A stretch of DNA of 64,000 nt from Streptomyces sp. NBC_01231 (GTDB lineage: Bacteria > Actinomycetota > Actinomycetes > Streptomycetales > Streptomycetaceae). Below are positions 46,331 through 55,785 of this stretch, in pieces (within the stretch, counting starts at the first letter, position 1; each line of letters opens with the position of its first letter). The stretch is from contig CP108521.1 of the NCBI GenBank assembly GCA_035999765.1, positions 6,572,001 to 6,636,000 of the forward strand. The letters run 5' to 3'. The notes under the pieces are model-generated. The model was not told the DNA's origin. It saw only the letters and a list, made by a program, of their open reading frames with translations, and did no database searches. Both the position numbers and the translations under genes were made by a program.

Positions 46331-46632
46331 CGGAGACCAGGCGAACCAGCCTCGACGAGGCCCGCCGAGCCCGGGCTGTGACTCCCGAGATCAAGGAGGA
46401 GTACGCGGCAGCACAGCTGCGCTACGCACTCGGTGAGGCAGTCCGAAGGCAGCGCCAAGAACTGGGGCTGTCGCAGCAGGAACTCGGCCGCCGGGCAGGC
46501 ATGACCCAGTCGGCCGTGGCCCGCTTCGAGGGCGGCGGCACCGTACCGACGATCCCTCTCCTCGAACGTCTTGCCGGCGCCCTCGGACTTGAACTGAAAG
46601 TGGAGCTGGCCCCTCAGGCAAAGAGCGCCTGA
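46327..46632 (+). CDS. higA: HigA-type XRE-family antitoxin
   Basis: The 101-residue antitoxin has a Cro/CI helix-turn-helix at about residues 38-92 (LGLSQQELGRRAGMTQSAVA then RFEGG) and an N-terminal arm that should contact the toxin. GTG 46327 overlaps the toxin stop in GTGA, so it is translationally coupled. The frame is intact while the toxin frame is not. It would neutralise HigB and repress the operon through the palindrome upstream. Confidence 0.88.
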   Translation: MTETRRTSLDEARRARAVTPEIKEEYAAAQLRYALGEAVRRQRQELGLSQQELGRRAGMTQSAVARFEGGGTVPTIPLLERLAGALGLELKVELAPQAKSA

Positions 46633-47025
46633 CCCAAGCCGCGACCGTAGAGCGGAGCGCCCTCGCCCTCCAGGCGGCCCGCCGCTCCTGCGCAGAGGGA
46701 ACCGCCGCCATGAAGCAGGCCTGAGCTGCGCGGCCACCGCTCCGCTCGGGGCGAGGCCCAGCGGCAGCCGCCCCGGCTTCGTGCCGTGTCCCGAACTCGC
46801 GGACCGCACGGCCGCCCGTACGGCGCAGCCCGCGAAACCTGCCCCGGAGGGGTCCGCCGAGGCAACGGCAGCGACGTGATCCCGGACGCATCGAAACAGC
46901 CCGGCAAGCCCCAGTGGCGGCAGCCCCGTACCATGGGGTGAGGCCGTGGCATGTTCAGCCCGGCAGGGCGCGCGTAACACAGATGTACGCGCAGCCGTCC
47001 TCACACTCCGGGAGTACGCCGCAAT
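46633..47025. other. 393-bp intergenic stretch before typA
   Basis: No gene or strong hairpin is apparent. It should contain the typA promoter. GGGAG at 47010-47014 is the only ribosome-site candidate and sits 11 bases from the typA ATG. Confidence 0.5.
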
Positions 47026-48933
47026 ATGGCCACGCGCCACGACATCCGCAACGTCGCCATCGTCGCCCACGTCGACCACGGCAAGACGACCCTCGTCGAC
47101 GCCATGCTGAAGCAGGCCGGTGCCTTCGCCGCGCACGCCGCCGAATCGCTCGACGACCGCATGATGGACTCGAACGACCTGGAGCGTGAGAAGGGCATCA
47201 CGATCCTGGCCAAGAACACGGCCGTCAAGTACCACCGGAAGGATGGCGGCGACGTCATCACCATCAACATCATCGACACCCCCGGCCACGCCGACTTCGG
47301 CGGCGAGGTCGAGCGTGGTCTGTCGATGGTGGACGCGGTGGTCCTGCTCGTCGACGCGTCCGAGGGCCCGCTGCCCCAGACCCGTTTCGTGCTGCGCAAG
47401 GCGCTGCAGGCCCGTCTGCCCGTCATCCTGTGCATCAACAAGACGGACCGGCCCGACTCGCGCATCGACGAGGTCGTCAACGAGGCCTACGACCTCTTCC
47501 TCGACCTCGACGCCGACGAGGACCAGATCGAGTTCCCCATCGTCTACGCCTGCGCGCGTGACGGTGTGGCCTCGCTGACCAAGCCGGAGGACGGCACCGT
47601 CCCGGCCGACAGCGACAGCCTGGAGCCGTTCTTCTCCACGATCCTGTCGCACGTCCCGGCTCCGGAGTACGACGAGGCCGCCCCGCTCCAGGCGCACGTC
47701 ACGAACCTGGACGCCGACAACTTCCTCGGCCGTATCGCGCTGCTCCGCGTCGAGCAGGGCGAGCTGCGCAAGGGCCAGACCGTCACGTGGATCAAGCGCG
47801 ACGGCACGATGTCCAGCGTGCGCATCACCGAGCTGCTGATGACCGAGGCGCTCACCCGCAAGCCCGCCGAGAAGGCCGGCCCCGGTGACATCTGTGCCGT
47901 GGCCGGTATCCCGGACATCATGATCGGCGAGACCCTCGCCGACCCCGAGAACCCGATCCCGCTCCCGTTGATCACGGTCGACGAGCCCGCGATCTCGATG
48001 ACCATCGGTACCAACACCTCGCCGCTGGTCGGTCGGGGCGGCACCGGCAAGGGCGCCTCCGCGAAGGCCGCGGTCAAGGACCGCAAGGTCACCGCCCGCC
48101 AGGTCAAGGACCGTCTGGACCGCGAGCTGATCGGTAACGTCTCGCTCCGGGTGCTCGACACCGAGCGGCCGGACGCGTGGGAGGTCCAGGGCCGTGGTGA
48201 GCTGGCGCTCGCCATCCTGGTCGAGCAGATGCGCCGCGAGGGCTTCGAGCTGACCATCGGCAAGCCCCAGGTGGTCACCCAGCAGGTCGACGGCAAGACG
48301 TACGAGCCGGTCGAGCGCATGACGATCGACGTGCCCGAGGAGCACATGGGCGCGGTCACGCAGCTCATGGGCGTCCGCAAGGGCCGCATGGACAACATGT
48401 CGAACCACGGCTCGGGCTGGGTCCGCCTGGAGTTCGTCGTCCCCTCCCGCGGTCTCATCGGCTTCCGGACCGAGTTCCTGACCGGCACGCGCGGCACGGG
48501 CATCGCCCACTCCATCCACGAGGGCCACGAGCCGTGGTTCGGCACTCTGACGACCCGTAACAACGGTTCGCTGGTCGCCGACCGCGCGGGCGCCGTCACC
48601 GCCTTCGCGATGACGAACCTCCAGGAGCGCGGCGTGCTGTTCACCGACCCCGGCACCGAGGTGTACGAGGGCATGATCGTCGGCGAGAACTCGCGCGCCG
48701 ACGACATGGACGTGAACATCACCAAGGAGAAGAAGCTCACCAACATGCGCTCCGCCGCCGCCGACTCGTTCGAGGCGATCGTCCCGCCGCGCAAGCTGTC
48801 GCTGGAGCAGTCCCTGGAGTTCTGCCGCGACGACGAGTGCGTCGAGGTGACCCCGGAGGCGGTCCGTATCCGCAAGGTCGTCCTCGACCAGAAGGAGCGC
48901 GGTCGCACCGCGAGCCGCGCCAAGCACGGCTGA
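47026..48933 (+). CDS. typA: Ribosome-associated GTPase TypA/BipA
   Basis: The 635-residue translational GTPase has a P-loop AHVDHGKTTL, the switch II motif DTPGHADFGGEVERGL and NKTDRPDSR (G4). EF-G-like domains II, III and V follow, with the BipA-specific C-terminal domain. It binds the 70S ribosome and aids growth in cold or stress and 50S assembly. The C-terminal end (KERGRTASRAKHG) is basic as in relatives. Confidence 0.97.
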   Translation: MATRHDIRNVAIVAHVDHGKTTLVDAMLKQAGAFAAHAAESLDDRMMDSNDLEREKGITILAKNTAVKYHRKDGGDVITINIIDTPGHADFGGEVERGLSMVDAVVLLVDASEGPLPQTRFVLRKALQARLPVILCINKTDRPDSRIDEVVNEAYDLFLDLDADEDQIEFPIVYACARDGVASLTKPEDGTVPADSDSLEPFFSTILSHVPAPEYDEAAPLQAHVTNLDADNFLGRIALLRVEQGELRKGQTVTWIKRDGTMSSVRITELLMTEALTRKPAEKAGPGDICAVAGIPDIMIGETLADPENPIPLPLITVDEPAISMTIGTNTSPLVGRGGTGKGASAKAAVKDRKVTARQVKDRLDRELIGNVSLRVLDTERPDAWEVQGRGELALAILVEQMRREGFELTIGKPQVVTQQVDGKTYEPVERMTIDVPEEHMGAVTQLMGVRKGRMDNMSNHGSGWVRLEFVVPSRGLIGFRTEFLTGTRGTGIAHSIHEGHEPWFGTLTTRNNGSLVADRAGAVTAFAMTNLQERGVLFTDPGTEVYEGMIVGENSRADDMDVNITKEKKLTNMRSAAADSFEAIVPPRKLSLEQSLEFCRDDECVEVTPEAVRIRKVVLDQKERGRTASRAKHG

Positions 48934-48978
48934 CGCACGGCTCACAGCACGGCTCACGCACGGCTGACGCACGGACAC
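48924..48978 (+). repeat. Four 11-bp repeats GCACGGCTSAC at the typA stop
   Basis: Units begin at 48924, 48935, 48947 and 48958, with a partial fifth at 48969. The first unit spans the final codons and stop of typA. Tandem copies of a gene end look like slippage or repair duplication, with no obvious function. Confidence 0.7.
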
Positions 48979-49813
48979 GTCGGGCACCCTCGCTTCGCGG
49001 CGGGGGTGCCCGGCGCTTTCATCTGTGGCGGCGGCTCGGCCGCCGGGGTGGCGATGGTATGTGACGCGGCCGAAGGTCAACTGGTGGTCGTGGTCCTGTC
49101 GGTCGTGGCGATGGTGCCGTATGCCTTGGTGGTCTGGCGGTTGGAGGAGATGCGCTTCGTCGGACGGGGCAGGGAGGAAGGGCCACGGCAGTCCCGGCGT
49201 AGTCCGCTTGAGGGCGTTTTGCGGGTAGGGAAAACCCTTCGTCCTCAGCGGGAGGCCGCGCGCGGCGCCTGCATCGCATTACCCTGCCCCAGTAGGAGGC
49301 GATTCGGCCGCGAGGCACCCAAGTGTGCGTTGGCTGCGCCCCTGGGCATGGCCAAGGCCCACCCCACGCCCATAACGGTTGTGACGCCCTCGCGGAGCGT
49401 TCGACGGAGCGGTGGGCGCTCGTGCTCCGGTGTTTGGCAGGGGTGCCACAGGCCCTTGCGCGACGACGCGGTGATCCGCAACTGGTTTTCCCGTAAGCCG
49501 TCCGCAATGCGGACACTCACTCCCGATAGATGTGTAACAAGTCCGTTTCGCAGGGATCTTTCGGCAAACCGTTTGTCCGGATTTTGGAAGGGTTATGCGA
49601 CAGGTGTGATCGAACCGAGACCTTGAAGGTGTGGTTCGCTCCGGTTCGTATGGCAGATAGTTAGGCGCGTAGAGCTCGAATCAACGGGTCACGCGCTGCT
49701 GGCGGCGCCGACTCACGAGCGCGGGGGCACTCGACCATTTCAGGCACCGGTGACGGTGATGCGTCCTGTGCCCCTCCATGCGGTGAACCAATGGACTCAT
49801 GAGGAGGAGCCCC
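48934..49813. other. 880-bp stretch between typA and oppA
   Basis: Beyond the typA repeats and terminator there is a possible small membrane protein frame from about 49057. It reads a hydrophobic segment GQLVVVVLSVVAMVPYALVV then a basic run, but codon bias is lost after about 40 codons and I do not accept it. The last 300 bases, AT-richer than average, should hold the oppA promoter. An unusually long upstream region fits a heavily regulated operon. Confidence 0.45.
48981..49012 (+). terminator. Hairpin terminator of typA
   Basis: CGGGCACCC (48981) pairs with GGGTGCCCG (49004) around a 14-base loop, 47 bases past the stop codon. Confidence 0.75.
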
Positions 49814-51448
49814 ATGCGTGGTGCCAAGAGCGCCAAGTGGGTTGCGATAGCCGCGGTTGTGGCGCTGGGCGCAACGGCCTGTGGCGGTGGCGGGGACAGC
49901 GGCTCGGGCGACGACGCCTCGCGTGCGGTGAACGCGAACGGTGTGTTCAGCTACCAGAGCAACGAGCCCCAGCACCCGATTCAGCCGGCGAACGTCATGG
50001 AGACCGGCGGTGGTCGCATCACCGACGCCCTCTTCAGTGGCCTCGTCGACTACAACCCCAAGACGGGCAAGCTCGAGAACCTCGTTGCCGAGTCCATCAA
50101 GCAGGACGACGCCAGCCACTACACCATCAAGGTCAAGCAGGGCTGGACCTTCCACAACGGTGAGAAGGTCACGGCGCACTCCTTCGTGGACGCCTGGAAC
50201 TGGGCCGCCGACTCGAAGAACGCCCAGCAGAACGCCTCCTGGTTCGCGGACATCAAGGGCTACACCGACGTCCACCCGGAAAAGGGCGACGCGAAGACCG
50301 ACAAGATGTCCGGTCTGACCACACCGGACGACTACACCATCAAGGTGGAACTCGCCAGCCCGGTGCCGTACTGGACCTACAAGCTGGGCTACAGCGCGTT
50401 CTACCCGCTGCCCAAGGTCTTCTACACGAACCCCAAGAAGTATGGCCAGGAGCCCATCGGCAACGGTGCGTACAAGTTCGCCAAGTGGAACCACAACCAG
50501 GACTTCCTGGTCAAGACGTACGCCAAGTACGCAGGTCCGAAGCCGAAGAATGGCGGCATCGACTTCAAGTTCTACACGAGCGCCGAAGCCGCTTACCAGG
50601 ACGCGGTCTCCGACAACCTGGACGTGCTGGACCAGGTCGCGCCGACCGATATGGCCAAGTACCACCAGGACCTGGGCAAGCGGGCGGTCGACGCCCCGCA
50701 GAACGCGATCCAGACCGTCGCCGTCGCCGAGTACGCGCCGACGATCAAGAACCTGAAGGACCACGCCAAGTTCGTTCAGGGCCTGTCCATGGCCATCGAC
50801 CGGAACACCATCACCAAGACGGTGCTCGCCGGTTCGCGTGAGCCTGCCACCGGCTTCGTCCCGCCGGCCGTCGAGGGCTACAAGGCCAACGCCTGTGGCG
50901 AGGCTTGCACGTACAACCCGAAGAAGGCCAAGCAGCTGATTCAGGAGGCAGGCGGCGCCAACGCCAGCATCTCGATCCTGTACAACGCTGACGGCGGTCA
51001 CAAGGAATGGGTGACGGCCGTGTGCGCCAACATCACCCAGAACACCGGCGTCAAGTGCGAGGGTGACTCGAAGGCCGACTTCAAGACGGCTCTGGACGTC
51101 CGTACGAAGAAGAAGGTGCAGAGCCTCTACCGGTCCGGCTGGGTGCAGGACTACCCGCTGAACGCCAACTTCCTCAAGGACCTGTACGGCAGCAAGGCGG
51201 CGGGCAACGAGGGCGGCTACGCGAACAAGGAGTTCGACAGGCTCTCGGCGAAGGCTGACGGGGCGAGCTCCTTGGAGGAGTCCGTCAAGCTGTACCAGGA
51301 CGCCGAGGCGGCCCTGTTCAAGGACATGCCGGCCATCCCGCTCTGGTACTACAAGACGAACGCGGGCTACTCGAAGAACGTCAAGAACGTCACCTACGAC
51401 ACCTTCGGCAAGCCGGTCTTCGGGGACGTCGAGGTCTTTAAGAAGTAA
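49814..51448 (+). CDS. Oligopeptide ABC transporter substrate-binding lipoprotein (OppA-like)
   Basis: This 544-residue family 5 solute-binding protein has a lipoprotein signal with lipobox ATAC (about residue 22). The signature GWTFHNGEKVTAHSFVDAWN is present and no extra domains are added. It captures oligopeptides outside the membrane for the permease encoded next. ATG 49814 follows AGGAGGAG, with an upstream in-frame ATG at 49799 that is less well placed. It is a close paralog of the partial gene at 62650. Confidence 0.94.
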   Translation: MRGAKSAKWVAIAAVVALGATACGGGGDSGSGDDASRAVNANGVFSYQSNEPQHPIQPANVMETGGGRITDALFSGLVDYNPKTGKLENLVAESIKQDDASHYTIKVKQGWTFHNGEKVTAHSFVDAWNWAADSKNAQQNASWFADIKGYTDVHPEKGDAKTDKMSGLTTPDDYTIKVELASPVPYWTYKLGYSAFYPLPKVFYTNPKKYGQEPIGNGAYKFAKWNHNQDFLVKTYAKYAGPKPKNGGIDFKFYTSAEAAYQDAVSDNLDVLDQVAPTDMAKYHQDLGKRAVDAPQNAIQTVAVAEYAPTIKNLKDHAKFVQGLSMAIDRNTITKTVLAGSREPATGFVPPAVEGYKANACGEACTYNPKKAKQLIQEAGGANASISILYNADGGHKEWVTAVCANITQNTGVKCEGDSKADFKTALDVRTKKKVQSLYRSGWVQDYPLNANFLKDLYGSKAAGNEGGYANKEFDRLSAKADGASSLEESVKLYQDAEAALFKDMPAIPLWYYKTNAGYSKNVKNVTYDTFGKPVFGDVEVFKK

Positions 51449-51473
51449 CAGGCCGCAACGGTCGATTCACCGA

Positions 51474-51498
51474 GGCGCCCGCGCAGATCGCGGGCGCC
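51474..51498 (+). terminator. Intercistronic hairpin between oppA and oppB
   Basis: GGCGCCCGCG pairs perfectly with CGCGGGCGCC around a 5-base loop. It lies between the binding-protein gene and the permease gene. Such hairpins usually attenuate transcription or protect the upstream mRNA, so that more binding protein than permease is made. Confidence 0.65.
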
Positions 51499-51583
51499 CA
51501 CCGTTCGCAATCGGTGGCCTTGCCCTCCGCACAAGGAGTACGCGGTAGGCAGGGCCACCAGAGCGGCTGACTATGGAGGCTCG

Positions 51584-52513
51584 ATGGGGCGCTACGTCGC
51601 GCGGCGACTGCTCCAGATGATTCCGGTGTTCCTCGGGACCACCCTGCTCATCTTTCTGATGGTGTACTCCCTGCCTGGCGACCCTGTCCGGGCTCTGTGG
51701 GGTGACAGACCAGCCGATCCCCAGGCGATGGCGCGTCTGAAGCACGAGTACTGGTTGGACCGGCCGGTGCTCGAGCAGTACTGGCACTATGTCAGCAACG
51801 TGGTCAAGGGGGACTTCGGTACCAGCTTCGTGACCGGGCGCAGGGTTGTGGACGTCATGTCCGAGGTCTTCCCGGTGACGATCCGGCTGGCCCTGGTCGC
51901 GTTCACCATCGAGATCGTGGTCGGTCTGACCCTGGGACTGGTGTCTGGCCTCAACCGCGGCAAGATCGCCGACAAGTTCGTGCTGCTGGTCACCCTGCTG
52001 CTGGTCTCCATTCCGATCTTCGTGCTTGGCTTCATCGCCCAGACGGTCTTTGGCAACCAGCTCGGCTGGGTGACCCCGACGGTCCAGGATTCCAACGACA
52101 TCACCCAGTTGATCCTGCCCGGAATCGTCCTCGGTTCGCTGTCCTTCGCCTACGTCGCACGGCTCAGCCGGACCTCCATCGCCGAGAACCTTCGCGCCGA
52201 CTACGTGCGCACCGCCGTGGCCAAGGGGCTTCCGCGGCGTCGCGTCATCGGTGTCCACCTGATGCGCAACTCGCTGATCCCCGTGGTCACGTTCCTGGGT
52301 ACCGACCTGGGCGCCCTGATGGCCGGCGCCATCGTCACAGAGGGCATCTTTAACGTGCACGGAATCGGCAACACGCTGTACCGGTCGATCAACCAGTCCG
52401 ACAACACGACGGTCGTCGGCATCGTGACTGTCCTGGTACTCGTCTACCTGGTCTCCAGCCTCCTCGTCGACCTGCTCTACGCCGTCCTGGACCCGAGGAT
52501 CCGCTATGTCTGA
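51584..52513 (+). CDS. Oligopeptide ABC transporter permease (OppB/DppB type)
   Basis: The 309-residue permease has six membrane segments, the N-terminal LLQMIPVFLGTTLLIFLMV helix and the EAA loop region (RADYVRTAVAKGLPRRRVI). It forms the channel with the OppC-type partner. ATG 51584 follows TGGAGG. It overlaps the next gene by 8 bp. Confidence 0.95.
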   Translation: MGRYVARRLLQMIPVFLGTTLLIFLMVYSLPGDPVRALWGDRPADPQAMARLKHEYWLDRPVLEQYWHYVSNVVKGDFGTSFVTGRRVVDVMSEVFPVTIRLALVAFTIEIVVGLTLGLVSGLNRGKIADKFVLLVTLLLVSIPIFVLGFIAQTVFGNQLGWVTPTVQDSNDITQLILPGIVLGSLSFAYVARLSRTSIAENLRADYVRTAVAKGLPRRRVIGVHLMRNSLIPVVTFLGTDLGALMAGAIVTEGIFNVHGIGNTLYRSINQSDNTTVVGIVTVLVLVYLVSSLLVDLLYAVLDPRIRYV

Positions 52514-53447
52514 GGCACTCACGACCGAAACGGCACTGGAGGACGCGGTCGCCACCGCGGCAGCCCCCAATCCCTCACAGGACAAGCCGCGCAGCCTCTG
52601 GTCCGATGCCTGGCGGGACCTTCGCCGCAACCCCTTCTTCGTGATTTCGGGCGTGCTGATCGTCCTGTTGGTGGCAATCGCTGTCGCTCCGGGCCTGTTC
52701 AGCTCCACCGACCCCAGGCACGCGGACTTGGCTCACCACTACCTGACGAAGCCCAACTGGAGCCATATCGGGCAGGCCGACTGGTTCGGGTACGACGGGC
52801 AGGGCCGCAGCGTGTACTCCAGGGTGATCTACGGCGCCCGTGCCTCGATCATTGTCGGCATCTGCACGACCCTTGGAGTGGCGCTCCTCGGAAGTGTGGT
52901 CGGCATGATCGCGGGCTACTACGGGGGCTGGCTCGACTCGCTGCTGTCCCGCGTCACCGACGTGTTCTTCGGGATCCCCCTGCTGCTGGGTGCGATCGTC
53001 GTTCTGAACGCCTTCACCCACCGCACTGTGTGGACGGTGGTGGCCGCGATGGTCTTCCTCGGCTGGACCCAGATCACCCGCGTCATGCGCGGTTCCGTGA
53101 TCACGGTCAAGCAGCAGGACTTCGTGCAGGCCGCGCGGGCACTGGGCGCCGGCACTCCGCGGATCCTCCTGCGGCACATCCTGCCGAACGCGGTCGCTCC
53201 CGTGATCGTGGTCTCCACCATCGCACTCGGTGGTTACATCTCGCTCGAAGCGACCCTGTCCTTCCTGGGCATCGGTCTTCCGGACAGCGCTGTTTCCTGG
53301 GGCAACGACATCTCGTCCGCCCAGACAGTCATCCGTACCGCGCCGCACGTGCTGCTGTTCCCCAGCGTCATGCTGAGTCTCACCGTGCTCGCATTCATCA
53401 TGCTCGGCGACGCGGTTCGCGACGCCCTCGACCCGAAGATGCGCTGA
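52506..53447 (+). CDS. Oligopeptide ABC transporter permease (OppC/DppC type)
   Basis: The 313-residue permease has an N-terminal cytoplasmic extension, then the OppC_N helix (RRNPFFVISGVLIVLLVAIA) and five further helices. The EAA loop QQDFVQAARALGAGTPRIL contacts the ATPases. It is the heterodimer partner of the preceding permease, with an 8-bp overlap upstream and a 12-bp gap to the ATPase gene. Confidence 0.95.
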   Translation: MSEALTTETALEDAVATAAAPNPSQDKPRSLWSDAWRDLRRNPFFVISGVLIVLLVAIAVAPGLFSSTDPRHADLAHHYLTKPNWSHIGQADWFGYDGQGRSVYSRVIYGARASIIVGICTTLGVALLGSVVGMIAGYYGGWLDSLLSRVTDVFFGIPLLLGAIVVLNAFTHRTVWTVVAAMVFLGWTQITRVMRGSVITVKQQDFVQAARALGAGTPRILLRHILPNAVAPVIVVSTIALGGYISLEATLSFLGIGLPDSAVSWGNDISSAQTVIRTAPHVLLFPSVMLSLTVLAFIMLGDAVRDALDPKMR

Positions 53448-53458
53448 GGGAGGCGTAC

Positions 53459-54508
53459 GTGACCATCATCGAAGAAGTAGCCGTGCCCTCGCCTCGCGAC
53501 GGCGACGGCGCACCGCTGCTCGAAGTGCGTGACCTGCACGTCGAGTTCCACACCCGCGAGGGTGTCGTCAAGGCCGTCAACGGCGTCAACTACAGCGTCG
53601 ACGCGGGCGAGACGCTCGCTGTGCTCGGTGAGTCCGGCTCCGGCAAGTCCGTCACCGCGCAGGCGATCATGGGCATCCTCGACATGCCGCCGGCGAAGAT
53701 CCCCCAGGGGGAGATCCTCTTCCGCGGCCAGGACATGCTGAAGATGTCCGGCGAGGAGCGCCGCAAGATCCGTGGCCGCCGTATCGCCATGATCTTCCAG
53801 GACGCGCTCAGCTCGCTCAACCCGGTACTCAGCGTCGGCTACCAGCTCGGCGAGATGTTCCGCGTCCACCAGGGCCTGTCCAAGCGAGAGGCCAAGGCGA
53901 AGTCGATCGAGCTGATGGACCGGGTGAAGATCCCGGCCGCCGCGGCCCGGGTGAACGACTATCCGCACCAGTTCTCCGGCGGTATGCGCCAGCGCATCAT
54001 GATCGCCATGGCGCTGGCCCTGGAGCCGGACCTGATCATCGCCGACGAGCCCACCACGGCTCTCGACGTGACGGTCCAGGCCCAGGTCATGGACCTGCTC
54101 GCGGAATTGCAGCGCGAGTACAACATGGGCCTCATCCTGATCACCCACGACCTCGGTGTGGTCGCCGACGTCGCCGACAAGATCGCGGTGATGTACGCGG
54201 GCCGGATCGTGGAGAAGGCCCCGGTCCACGAGCTGTACAAGCGTCCGGCGCACCCATACACGCGGGGTCTGCTGGACTCGATCCCGCGCCTGGACCAGAA
54301 GGGCCAGGAGCTGTACGCCATCAAGGGCCTGCCGCCCAACCTGCTGCACGTTCCGAGCGGCTGCGCCTTCAACCCGCGCTGCCCCAAGGCCCAGGACATC
54401 TGCCGCAAGGACATCCCGGACCTGTTCCCGGTCACCGAGCCGGAAGGCAGCGAACTGGTCGGCCGTGCGTCGGCGTGCCACTTCTGGAAGGAGACGATCC
54501 ATGGCTGA
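53459..54508 (+). CDS. Oligopeptide ABC transporter ATPase (OppD/DppD type)
   Basis: The 349-residue ATPase has Walker A GESGSGKS, the Q-loop, signature FSGGMRQRI and Walker B LIIADEPTTALD. The C-terminal oligopeptide-transporter extension carries a cysteine cluster (CAFNPRCPKAQDIC and a final ACHF) that may bind an iron-sulfur cluster as in DppD. GTG 53459 follows GGGAGG, and the much longer open frame upstream lies within the permease and is ignored. It overlaps oppF by 8 bp. Confidence 0.95.
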   Translation: MTIIEEVAVPSPRDGDGAPLLEVRDLHVEFHTREGVVKAVNGVNYSVDAGETLAVLGESGSGKSVTAQAIMGILDMPPAKIPQGEILFRGQDMLKMSGEERRKIRGRRIAMIFQDALSSLNPVLSVGYQLGEMFRVHQGLSKREAKAKSIELMDRVKIPAAAARVNDYPHQFSGGMRQRIMIAMALALEPDLIIADEPTTALDVTVQAQVMDLLAELQREYNMGLILITHDLGVVADVADKIAVMYAGRIVEKAPVHELYKRPAHPYTRGLLDSIPRLDQKGQELYAIKGLPPNLLHVPSGCAFNPRCPKAQDICRKDIPDLFPVTEPEGSELVGRASACHFWKETIHG

Positions 54509-55649
54509 GCTCAGCAAGAACGACGAGCCGCAGGACGCCACGCCTAACGTCTCCGACGTCGAGGTCGTGGAGGCGTCTTCCGAGATGGAAGCGGTCGCCG
54601 CGATCGAGGCGCCCGTCGAGCGGGGCGAGCCGATCCTTCAGGTGCGCAACCTGGTCAAGCATTTCCCGCTCACCCAGGGAATCCTGATCAAGAGGCAGAT
54701 CGGCGCCGTCAAGGCCGTCGACGGGGTCTCCTTCGACCTGTACCAGGGTGAGACCCTGGGCATCGTGGGCGAGTCCGGCTGCGGCAAGTCGACGGTGGCC
54801 AAGCTCCTGATGACCCTGGAGCGGGCGACCGCCGGCGAGGTCTTCTACAAGGGCCAGGACATCACCAAGCTGTCGGGGCGGGCCCTGAAGGCGGTCCGGC
54901 GCAACATCCAGATGGTGTTCCAGGACCCGTACACCTCGCTCAACCCGAGGATGACGGTCGGCGACATCATCGGGGAGCCGTACGACATCCACCCCGAGGT
55001 GGCCCCGAAGGGCGACCGGCGCCGCAAGGTGCAGGACCTCCTGGACGTCGTCGGCCTCAACCCGGAGTACATCAACCGGTACCCGCACCAGTTCTCCGGC
55101 GGCCAGCGCCAGCGCATCGGCATCGCGCGCGGCCTGGCGCTCAACCCGGAGATCATCATCTGCGACGAGCCGGTGTCGGCGCTCGACGTGTCGGTGCAGG
55201 CGCAGGTCATCAACCTGATGGAGCGACTTCAGGACGAGTTCAACCTCTCCTACCTCTTCATCGCGCACGACCTGTCGATCGTCCGGCACATCTCCGACCG
55301 GGTCGGGGTCATGTACCTCGGCCGGATGGCGGAGATCGGCAGCGACGAGCAGATCTACGACCACCCGACGCATCCCTACACCCAGGCGCTGCTGTCGGCG
55401 GTCCCGGTACCGGACCCGGAGGCCCGTGAGGGCCGCGAACGGATCATCCTGACCGGCGACGTGCCGTCCCCGGCCAACCCGCCCTCCGGGTGCCGCTTCC
55501 GCACCCGTTGCTGGAAGGCCCAGGACAAGTGCGCCGAGGAGGAGCCGCTGCTGGCGGTTCCGGAGCGCTTCAAGGGCGCGGACTCCCCGGCGGCACACGA
55601 GTCGGCGTGCCACTTCGCCGAGGAAAAGGACGTCGTGCACGCGGCCTGA
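54501..55649 (+). CDS. Oligopeptide ABC transporter ATPase (OppF/DppF type)
   Basis: The 382-residue ATPase starts with an acidic extension of about 45 residues. Then come Walker A GESGCGKS, signature FSGGQRQRI, Walker B IIICDEPVSALD and the cysteine-bearing C-terminal domain (CRFRTRCWKAQDKC). It completes the importer oppABCDF, so this operon is self-sufficient. Start ATG 54501 has GGAAGGAGA ahead and overlaps oppD. Confidence 0.95.
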   Translation: MAELSKNDEPQDATPNVSDVEVVEASSEMEAVAAIEAPVERGEPILQVRNLVKHFPLTQGILIKRQIGAVKAVDGVSFDLYQGETLGIVGESGCGKSTVAKLLMTLERATAGEVFYKGQDITKLSGRALKAVRRNIQMVFQDPYTSLNPRMTVGDIIGEPYDIHPEVAPKGDRRRKVQDLLDVVGLNPEYINRYPHQFSGGQRQRIGIARGLALNPEIIICDEPVSALDVSVQAQVINLMERLQDEFNLSYLFIAHDLSIVRHISDRVGVMYLGRMAEIGSDEQIYDHPTHPYTQALLSAVPVPDPEAREGRERIILTGDVPSPANPPSGCRFRTRCWKAQDKCAEEEPLLAVPERFKGADSPAAHESACHFAEEKDVVHAA

Positions 55650-55666
55650 CCCGTTCACGGAACCCG

Positions 55667-55710
55667 GCCGGTTCCCGGCACCTCACCAGGGGTGCCGGGA
55701 ACCGGCGTTT
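55667..55710 (+). terminator. Terminator of the opp operon
   Basis: A perfect 16-bp inverted repeat (GCCGGTTCCCGGCACC at 55667 and its complement at 55691) with an 8-base loop is followed by GTTT. Confidence 0.88.
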
Positions 55711-55785
55711 CCGTGGCTATGGGCCGAGAGGGGAAGGGCCGAGACGGGGACCAGACCGTGAGCGGCCGGGACAGGGAAGGCCGAG

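Noticed and set aside
46153..49080. 975-codon minus-strand frame, the longest in the window
   Set aside because: It covers typA and the toxin-antitoxin genes in antisense. Length alone is not evidence at this GC content.
49019..49626. Possible small membrane protein before oppA
   Set aside because: One hydrophobic segment is present, but codon bias collapses afterwards and no convincing ribosome site is seen.
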